Positions 56,353-64,000 of a stretch of DNA of 64,000 nucleotides are shown here, one piece after another. This stretch comes from Sipunculus nudus. Its lineage: Eukaryota > Annelida > Sipuncula > Golfingiida > Sipunculidae. The DNA lies in NCBI GenBank assembly GCA_026874595.1, contig CM049308.1, positions 19,530,001 to 19,594,000 of the forward strand, given 5' to 3'. Below the pieces are notes generated by a model, which saw only the letters and a list, made by a program, of their open reading frames with translations, ran no database searches and was not told where the DNA came from. Position numbers and translations under genes: made by a program. Each line of letters begins with the position of its first letter. Within the stretch, counting starts at the first letter, position 1.

Positions 56353-58105
56353 ATATCTCAAAAATAGAGAAAAAATGCGTAAACTTTAAAAAAAAATACA
56401 GGTGGCTTCACCAGTCTGCAGAAACTAATAAAAACACTATATGGTCAATATCCATGCAAAGAACCATGGTGGTTTCTGGATTAGTTGTTCAGATACTTCA
56501 GCTTTTGTATCGAATTTTCAATTATTCTGAGGGATACTTTGGAGTCCAATAGCTTGAAGGATATCGGTAACAGAGACCTAATTTCAGGTTTCCATAGACA
56601 CTTTTCATGGGCCTCCTTGCATGACAAGAATGACGATTCTAGGTCCAGTTGTTACAATTTGTACCCTGTTGACAGATAACCACATCTTTAAAGGTCTCAA
56701 AAATAGAGAAAATAATTGGTAAAAATTTGAAAAAAAATAGAGGTGGCACACCCAATCTGCTTAAACTGATGGAACATGTCATGATCAATATGTATGCCAA
56801 AAATCATGAGCATCAGTGTTGTAGTTATTGAGATACTGGAGTTTTTGTATCAAATTTTTCATTATTATGGGGAGTATTTTGGAGCCATACAGCTTAATGG
56901 ATATGGGTAACAGAGACCTAATTTCAGGTTTCGATGGAGATTTTTCATGGGTCTCCCTGTGTGTAAAGAATGAAGATTCTAGGTCCAGTCTTTACGATTT
57001 GTGCCCTGTTAACAGATGTTCACAGTTTTAAAGGTCTCAAAAATAGAGAAAACAATTCATAAAAATCGAAAAATACAGGTGGCGCCACCAGTCTGCAGCA
57101 ACTGATGAAACATCTCATGATCAATATGTATGCCAAAAATCATGACCATCAGTGATGTAGTTAATGAGATATTGAAGTTTTTATATGAAATTTTTCACTA
57201 TTCTGGGGGGTACTTTGGGGCCCCATAGCTCAAAGAATATGGGTAACAGAGACCTAATTTCTGGTTTCCATGGAGACTTTTCATAGGCCTCTCAGAATGT
57301 CAAGAATGAAGATTGTAGGTCCAGTCTTTACGATTTGTGCCCTGTTAACAGATGTCCACATTTTTAAAGGTCTCAAGAATAGTGAAAAAAATTCTTAAAA
57401 AATAAAAAAAAAAAAAAAATTGGAGGTGGTGCACCCAGGCTGCGGAAATTCATGAAACACTCCATGATCAATATCCATGCAAACAATTATGGCGATCTCT
57501 GCATTAGTTGTTCAGATACTTCAGCTTTTGTATCAAATTTTCCATTATTCTGAGCTGTACTTTGGAGTGCCACAGCTCAAAGGATATTGGTAACAGAGAC
57601 CTAATTTCTGGTTTCCATGGAGACTTTTCATAGGTCTCTCAGAATGTCAAGAATGAAGAATCTAGGTCCAGTCTTTACGATTTGTGCCCTGTTAACAAAT
57701 GTTCACATTTTTAAAGGGCTCAAAAATAAAGAAAACAATTCGTAAAAAATAGAAAAATACAGGTGGCGCCACCAGTCTGGAGAAACTGATGAAACATCTC
57801 ATGATAATAAGTATGCCAAAAATCAAGACCATCAGTGATGTTGTTAATGAGATATTGAAGTTTTTGTATGATATTGTTTACTATTCTGGGGGGTACTTTG
57901 GGGCCCCATAGCTCGGAGAATATGGGTAACAGAGACATAATTCCAGGTTTCCAAGGAGATTTTTCATGGACCTCTCTGGATATAAAGTATGAAGATTCCA
58001 GGTCCAGTGGTTACGATTTGTGCCTTGTTAACGGACAGAAGGCCGGACGGACGACGGACAAAGAGTGATCGTTATAGCTCAGATGACTTACAGTCAGCTG
58101 AGCTA
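56353..58105 (+). repeat. Hairpin-ended repeat, five tandem ~340-bp units
   Basis: Units begin ('ctcaaaaatag' or variants) at about 56357, 56696, 57036, 57372 and 57719, a period of 336-347 bp. Units 3 and 5 have the palindrome GGTGGCGCCACC; units 1, 2 and 4 have decayed forms. The last unit ends in 'cggacggacgacggacaaag' and a hairpin at 58075-58105 with arms TAGCTCAGATGACT and AGTCAGCTGAGCTA around 'tac'. Hairpin and preceding block are nearly identical to 712-742. Confidence 0.9.
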
Positions 58106-58349
58106 AAAACACATGACTCTCGCTTTATGAAAAGGAGGGGTTCAACCCAGGAGGATTAAGGATAAAACCTAATACAAAGTCCCCATATCCGGAAAGATGG
58201 GGGGGGGGGCGGTTCCAGGCCTCAAAATAGGTCTGATACGATTAAAAAGGTTGCAGGCGTCTGAAATGGGGGTACGGACCCCCCTGGACTCCCCTGGGGT
58301 CCGCTTATGCTACTAACGAGGTATGCATATTTCCCTCTACTTTTTTCAG
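58106..58349. other. G/C-run intergenic or intronic DNA
   Basis: Contains a G10 run near 58200 and self-complementary 'ggggtacggaccccc' and 'cccctggggtccgc' words. A pyrimidine tract before an acceptor ends the interval. Confidence 0.45.
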
Positions 58350-58526
58350 GAACAGTTTTCTTGCCTTAAACGTATATTTCACTCATATTTCATGTCTTCT
58401 TCACATAAACCTATTATTTATAGGTCCAACAATAGTAACCATTCAAAGAGCATCGAAAACCTGAATCCCCCCCGCGTCCCATTCCGGTTCGCAAATGTAC
58501 ACATCATCACTGACCAGGTCTTTCAG
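58350..58526 (+). CDS. Candidate host exon, 59 codons, product not recognised
   Basis: A strong acceptor (ctctacttttttcag, ending 58349) and a good donor (CAG|GTAAAC at 58526/58527) enclose exactly 177 bp that is open in phase 0-0. The peptide starts EQFSCLKRIFHSYFMSSSHK and ends FANVHIITDQVFQ. If the donor is not used, the frame continues 17 codons (VNIPEDDIFVTSTAPHN) to a TAA at 58578-58580, which would make it a last coding exon. I recognise no domain. Two consensus splice sites with a length divisible by three are suggestive but can arise by chance. Confidence 0.4.
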
Positions 58527-58580
58527 GTAAACATACCGGAGGATGATATATTTGTAACGAGCACAGCGCCACACAATTAA

Positions 58581-60455
58581 TGTAAAAAAAATATTTTGCA
58601 TCTCCTATTGAGACAGTATCCGACTGGAAATCTCAATTTTCTATTAATTTTTTAAATAAATAGAGAGCCATCATTCCTATCTCAGTTACTTCATCTCCCC
58701 GGCCAACTCATCTAAAAGGCTCGGTATACCTGGTTGATTATTTAGATAGAGCCATCTGCATGGGTTTTCTGGCAGATACCAAGTTGCGAAAAAAGTCTGT
58801 ATATTTCAAGGTCGTGAAAGTCTCAATAAACGGTCCCCTTTGGGATTTTAGCTCCTCTGACTATAAGTTATCTGAGTTATAGCGATGGTTCTATGTCCGT
58901 TGACCGTTGGGTCGTCTGCCCGTTAACAGGGCACGTTTTGAATTTGTTGGCCTACTAATTCGAAATTCAGCATACAGTTAGATGTTCCCACAACCATACC
59001 GAAAATTGGGTCACAACGACTTTGTTCCTTCGATCTATTATGGAAAAACCTTAATTTTCCATTTAAAACACATTGACCCACTACAAGACTGCCCAATATA
59101 AAAAAACAATAATTATTTCTGATTATATTTTATATACATATTGCTTCTTATATTTTTTATGTATACATTCGAGAAATTAGGTCAGTATTGTGTAATTTCC
59201 TTACGTTAATGCACTTTGTAAAAAATCAGGTAGGATATTTAATCATTTAACATGAGGATTGTTTAAGCTAAAGACTTTTTTAGGGATATTACTTTATTTA
59301 ATCAAGATTCAATTGTATACCCAAATTTAAATCTGGGTTTTTCATTTTTTTTAATATAAGCATAGATATAAAATCAGTACTTTAAATTTTGCCCAGCTTT
59401 GGCAACGGCACGATTTTTTCCTGTGAGTACTGTGGATTTAATTTTCACAGCATGTACACATAAGAAGTACTCTATTAAAATCTGATCTTTTATAAAAAAA
59501 TAAAAGTTCCAAAATTAAAGTTCTGTGTTTATATGCAGAGGTGTTGTAACTCTCACCATCAACCCCCCCCCCCCCCCCCACTCCACCAACCCATCCCCTG
59601 CTTGCCATTGAGCCCTTGCACCTGTAGACTTGCCTTTTAGTTTTATAGCAACTGCATAAGGATATACTAAATGAGAAAAAAAATTAGTATAATAAAAAAA
59701 ATAAGATCTACTTGAAAATTGTATTTTTGCCTTAGCAGAATGGCACATAAAGTGATCAGCTGTGTCTGCCATCTCCGTTTATCATTAATTATATAATTAT
59801 TATGAAGAAACTTTTTTCCTATAAGCACTGTTAAATTCTTCCCCCCTCCCCTGATTTCTCTCCCCCTCCTTCCCACCCTCCGTCCATCCAGACTTATTAA
59901 TAACATTAGCATAGTTTTTGTTGGTCAAATTTATCCTTTCATATAACTGTATTTTTCCTTGTTGCATTATTAAATGGTTTTAGGCCACAATTTACATGTA
60001 TTACATAGTACAATATATACTCATTAGTTTTAGTTTATGCTCAATTGAAAATTGAAATTTATTTTATTTTGTTCACAGCATTTTATTTCAGTTAATTAAT
60101 GAAATGTGTATTATTATACTTCAGCTAATTTTAATATAATAACAGCACACTTGAGAGCCTGGGGACGAGATATTTGAAATTGAGGGTAATAAAAAAAATA
60201 TGGTTTTTCGTTGGTTCCTATGGACAACATGACTATGGCGTTTATACATTTTGTTTTTATGACCAGTATTAAACAGGAGAAGAAAACCACTTAAACCCAA
60301 GTCTCTCTTAATTTCCTTGCAAATAAGACACATTATCAGAAGGAAATGATTTCAAGCAGACTCGAATTGTACAGTTTTTTTTTCAAATTGAGGACTTGTT
60401 TTTATAAAAGTTAAATAAATAATAAATGTCAAACTGATTAAGTCATCCTTAGCAG
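58581..60455. other. Unassigned AT-rich DNA
   Basis: A C17 run lies at 59563-59579. Small frames around it are not credible. Confidence 0.45.
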
Positions 60456-60794
60456 ACCCCGGATATCGCTATGGTAACAGCCAAAAAACGACATGTCGAT
60501 GCTTGTATCATCACTTTGACATTCCAACAGTAATACACCGGGTAAGTTTGTGCAGTATTTTTATTTGGTGAACATCTCAGGGTTTCTGTGAACATTCAAA
60601 AAACACTAATACCAAATAATCCTGTATCAGTATTCTCTTATCAACAGTGCTAACGTCATTAAACGTTTTTCGATTTTGCGTTTAAAAAATTTGAAATAGT
60701 CCGGATATTTACAAATATATATTGTCCTGATCTAATTCCATGCCGGTTACAACGAGTTTCATGTTCAGTTTATATCATATAACATCATAAATAA

Positions 60795-60874
60795 TGTCTT
60801 GAAATTTAATACAAAATGCCATTCACAGAGTGGTGTCTTGAAACGTTATACAAAATATCATTCACAGAGTGGTA
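60795..60874 (+). repeat. 39-bp direct duplication
   Basis: 'gtcttgaaa...ttcacagagtgg' occurs at 60796 and 60835. Confidence 0.8.
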
Positions 60875-60885
60875 TTTAATGTCAG

Positions 60886-61131
60886 GATTCATACTATATA
60901 CATTTCTTGACCTTATCTGTTTTATCCTCCAAATATATCACTATATCACTACGCATGTTTGATAAAATAAAGAGTAACAGCACTGTCTTGGCTGATTTTA
61001 TATTCCTTTCCCCTGAAATACTATGTAATATAATATTTAGCAGCATGTATGCAGCAACATGTACCCCTGAAGTAAAAGCCTTGTTTCGGAAAATTCAACA
61101 GCGCAAAGAGTTTTTAAAAAGAAACTTGTAA
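60886..61131 (+). CDS. Candidate last exon of a seven-helix receptor, tentative
   Basis: After an acceptor-like 'tttaatgtcag' the frame is open to a TAA at 61129-61131 (82 codons). It has a hydrophobic helix around ADFIFLSPEILCNIIFSSMY, directly followed by TPEVKALFRKIQQRKEFL, an amphipathic basic segment. This helix-then-basic-amphipathic order is what transmembrane helix 7 and helix 8 of a G-protein-coupled receptor look like, but the NPxxY motif is not clearly present (SSMY at that place). An unrelated single-helix peptide or chance is possible. Confidence 0.25.
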   Translation, partial: DSYYIHFLTLSVLSSKYITISLRMFDKIKSNSTVLADFIFLSPEILCNIIFSSMYAATCTPEVKALFRKIQQRKEFLKRNL

Positions 61132-62180
61132 AATCAAAGTACATTTTCTGGTCCGTTTTATTTTTGGCAGATAACTTTACCAGTAATCATTTTAAACATC
61201 CACAGAAGCATTGATGATTTACGTTTAGATGTTACCTAATAATAGAGACATCGGCCAGTTTGTTGCAAATATAAATGTAATAACGATGGCATAAACTCTG
61301 CATGGACTCATGTGACATAAGTGACTCTATGCAAATTAAAATAAGTTTCCTAATAGAAAAAAGTATTTGTCCCCGCTTGATATTTTTTTAAAAACCAAAG
61401 GTCACATATATTTGTTTTTCGCAGAGATGTTCCAAGACAAGTAGCCTTAATTTATCATGAAGGTAACAACAAATAAACCACAATCAATAATAACTATATC
61501 TACCTGAACAGTTAACAATCTCGTGATCAATACTAATTCATAGTACTTTGCTCATTTCCTCTCTTGTTTCCATAAGTCTTTTATGACCTCAAATATATAT
61601 TAACCTGAATGGGAAACAATCGTTCAACTCCAAGTTAGAAATGCATTAATTAAATAGCACTTCTAAATTGAATAACAAATGAAATATTATTTCTATTAAA
61701 TCCTAAAGGCAACCGCAAGGCTTTTAAGTAAATTACTTATTTCTCATCTGGCAGTTTCAATCCATCTATTCCTTGTGCATTTTTTGTCCATAATATGATT
61801 CTGCTGCAGCAATAACGCCGCAAAATACATCCACACTTTAGTTATCAAGCTCAAATTATAAAACATGCAAAAAAGAACCAAACTCTCTCAAAAACATGCA
61901 CATTCAAGGCACTTTAGTTTTTGCTCTTGGCATAACCTGTGTTCTCCAGATATACAGTATGCCAATCTCTGCTATCCCTGAAGCGCCGACAATGCAAAAT
62001 ATTTCTCAATCTTCTTGAAATTCCATAAAATATACAATTACGTGCACATCCACTTAATTCCACTTTCGTTTTCTTCATTGCCTTTCAGTCACGTAAAACC
62101 AACGCACTGGTGATGCCGGTACTCTTAATATTATAGATATTCCAAGTTCGCAGTTTAACGACTCACCACCAGTTTTTACT
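61132..62180 (-). other. Unassigned DNA; includes 3' untranslated region of the globin gene
   Basis: The first few hundred bases below 62181 should be the globin 3' untranslated region (minus strand). No polyadenylation signal could be fixed. Confidence 0.4.
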
Positions 62181-62312
62181 TTACAACACCATTGCATGTT
62201 TCATGTGGTAGCTGACGATTTTGAAGAGGTCACTCCATGCTTGTTCCGCTTCCGGTGTCCATTCTTCCTGTAGTACGGGCTGAATGGCGGAAATGAACTG
62301 CGGTCCTACGAG
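62181..62312 (-). CDS. Globin gene, last exon (G-H helices), partial gene
   Basis: On the minus strand an acceptor (ttctcatactcag, ending at 62313) opens a 44-codon exon that ends with TAA at 62181-62183. The peptide begins LVGPQFISAIQPVLQEEWTP and continues EAEQAWSDLFKIVSYHMKHA. This fits the C-terminal part of animal globins: the G helix (F...I..VL), the 'EEWTPE' turn before helix H, the conserved Ala-Trp (AW) and 'LF.I...M' of helix H. The start of the exon within the G helix agrees with the conserved globin intron near G7. The heme-binding E7 and F8 residues would lie in an upstream exon to the right; none was found up to 64000, so it is probably outside the window. A bound heme and oxygen-binding or redox role are inferred from the family. 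The longer open frame at 62230-62475 is out of frame. Confidence 0.8.
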   Translation of the reverse strand, partial: LVGPQFISAIQPVLQEEWTPEAEQAWSDLFKIVSYHMKHAMVL

Positions 62313-62390
62313 CTGAGTATGAGAATACAAAGATATTAAAAAGAATAGACATATCACCGACGTGGATTAAAAGTCTTCCTTTCATACCGG

Positions 62391-62393
<3 letters not shown>

Positions 62394-62443
<50 letters not shown>

Positions 62444-62452
62444 TATATTGTT
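62394..62452. repeat. (TA)n microsatellite in the globin intron
   Basis: About 40 bp of TA, then 'cacatatatata'. Confidence 0.95.
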
Positions 62453-63593
62453 ATGCAAGCATGATTCTCATTCATAATTTTAAATATTGAAAGCCTGACC
62501 TTCTAATAGTGGATTTTGTCTTTATTCTGTGTAGCATTAACTCATGCTATTTACTTAAAGTCCTTTGTGTCATTCAATGAATAGACAAAAGTATGATTTT
62601 TACTCAATGATAAATGACTCCATCAATCGGATTTGTTTACGCTTTCGGGCCACAAAGGTCGAAGTTAATACCAAAACAGTACAAGTGGTACATTACATTT
62701 TCAAACGCTCTCAACCTTAACTACACAATTTATTTAGTGATTTATTGATTGTTAATAGTCATCGATACCCCTCTGATTTTTGTGGAAAGTTAAACCCAGA
62801 TGACTTCACGTGGCTTCCACGTGGTCGAGGCACTCGGGTTACGTGATATCTGACATCATGCGGTCGTTCTGGTACAACCTGAGGTCAATGACCCATTAAA
62901 TGTGAAATCTACAATCACTCATGGAAAAGGAACAGCAGGTCACTGGCCGCAGAGTACATGTAGGGGTATAATTATGTTATTTATATAAACCAAGTGAAGG
63001 CCAAACTGTTTCTAATGAATGCAATGGTGACACCGGTCGCAATTAATAAACCGGTCTCTGAAGTAAACATTAACATAATAGTATATTATTTAGTGCGCAG
63101 CAGGTGTTGAACCCGATCTTAACAGTTGTGCGGGCAGGCTGTCTGTTTAACTAACTTCATTGAAGGAAACTTGATAGTTCATTCAATATAAAAAAAATGT
63201 TTTTCCTTAATGTTACCAAGGCTGCTGCTCTGGGACCAGTCATATATGTTTATATTTTTAAAGCTAAACATCTCTACAGTGTGTTATGTGAAAACTTTCG
63301 GAATTTCCCCGAAAAAAAAACTGGTTGCCCTTTTAAGGATTTAACAATTATTTTACTAGTTTTTATATTTTAATTTAAATGGATGTTTCTCAGTCATTTA
63401 CGGTTCAAAAAGTTTCATTGCAGTATATGGAGTTGTAAACATAAATCTAAAATGCGTATTTTTATTGTTTATATATGTTTAACAGGTGACCTTTTATAGG
63501 ATAACTTAATTTTTGTACATTTAAAACTTAAATAAGCTATAAAATCACAATTCTGGGAGTTAATACCCAAAATGAAAAAAAAAAAAAAAGATT
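62453..63593 (-). other. Presumed globin intron; one SINE-like tRNA head
   Basis: No globin exon seen on the minus strand. At about 63105-63165 (minus) 'agttagttaaacag' and 'gatcgggttcaacacc' look like A and B boxes of a decayed tRNA-derived SINE. Confidence 0.4.
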
Positions 63594-63611
63594 GGGGGGG
63601 GGGGGGGGGGG
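63594..63611. repeat. G18 homopolymer next to an A-run
   Basis: Eighteen G preceded by about fifteen A and 'gatt'. Confidence 0.9.
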
Positions 63612-64000
63612 TTATATATAATTTAATACGATGCCTAAAGACTTTATGTATGTGTTACATGTACAGTGGAATAAAATGATGATTGGTAAAATAATATTCA
63701 TTAAAATATTTCAGATCAAAATAAAACCAACCAGTTTAAGAAAATTCAACTTTCTTCATACCAAAAACGTAGGGCACATTCTCGGCTTTAATAATATGTA
63801 CATGCTAAGGGGTCCCGGTCTAGTAGTTTGTAAGATCTTGTTTGTAAACCTGAAATTGTGCTTACGTAAGCTCACGGACAGTTCTGAGACCTTTAAGGTC
63901 GCAACTTAAGAAATTATTTGATCATCCAGAAACAATATTTATGAGCCGCAGCATATGGAACAAAAACTACATGTAAGCCATTTTTGTTACACATTGATGT
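63612..64000. other. Unassigned DNA at the right edge
   Basis: A 92-residue plus-strand frame (63631-63909) has no recognisable motif. Confidence 0.4.

Noticed and set aside
60456-60541. Short exon ending at a GTAAGT donor
   Set aside because: The donor is good but the acceptor is weak and the peptide unrecognised; used only as a hint for the 60886 candidate.

Overview
This window is eukaryotic, non-coding-rich animal DNA. It is AT-rich, full of (TA)n and poly-G/poly-C runs, and dominated by degraded transposable elements; no bacterial-style operons or long host reading frames occur. The repeat types fit a marine invertebrate, most plausibly a mollusc such as a bivalve: tRNA-derived SINEs, repeats ending in 'acggacggacgg' plus a terminal hairpin, a Gmr1-like LTR element with a SCAN-like Gag, and intron-broken genes. 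The lineage is an inference from repeat style, not proven.

Layout. 0-0.75 kb: end of a ~340-bp-unit repeat that returns at 37.5-38.1 and 56.3-58.1 kb. 1.57-1.84 kb (minus): relic of a GIY-YIG nuclease gene. 2.56-3.02 kb: a small DNA transposon (MITE) with a perfect 9-bp target duplication; full 701-bp copies lie at 39.9 and 50.6 kb in opposite orientations and a 48-bp copy at 21.5 kb. 3.6-3.9 kb: 27-bp minisatellite. 6.1-7.4 kb: tRNA-derived SINEs. 10.11-11.69 kb: 26 copies of a 61-bp tandem repeat. 13.6-14.9 kb: ~160-bp units and a second family carrying the palindrome GGTGGCGCCACC. 17.4-18.15 kb: non-LTR reverse transcriptase relic. 19.77-19.90 kb: 124-bp MITE with 16-bp inverted ends.

23.69-30.09 kb: the main element, a degenerate LTR retrotransposon with the order gag - protease - integrase - reverse transcriptase - RNase H. 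Integrase before reverse transcriptase, with a SCAN-like Gag, marks a Gmr1-like Ty3/Gypsy lineage. It is dead: it has frameshifts, an Asp-to-Asn change in the integrase triad, a deletion over the reverse transcriptase YxDD region and a truncated 3' LTR. It sits inside an older dispersed repeat whose other copies are at 18.7 and 49.9 kb.

30-56 kb is mostly unassigned AT-rich DNA with SINEs (30.3, 35.2, 39.4, 46.1 kb), the two MITE copies and a second non-LTR relic (53.3-54.26 kb). The right end, 58-63 kb, looks most genic: a candidate 177-bp exon (58.35 kb, plus), a possible receptor C-terminal exon (60.9 kb, plus) and, best supported, the last exon of a globin gene (62.18-62.31 kb, minus). 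The rest of that globin gene should lie to the right, probably outside the window.

There is no cooperating gene cluster here. The interest lies in the permuted retroelement, the nested insertion, the MITE family with 9-bp duplications and the hairpin-ended repeat family.
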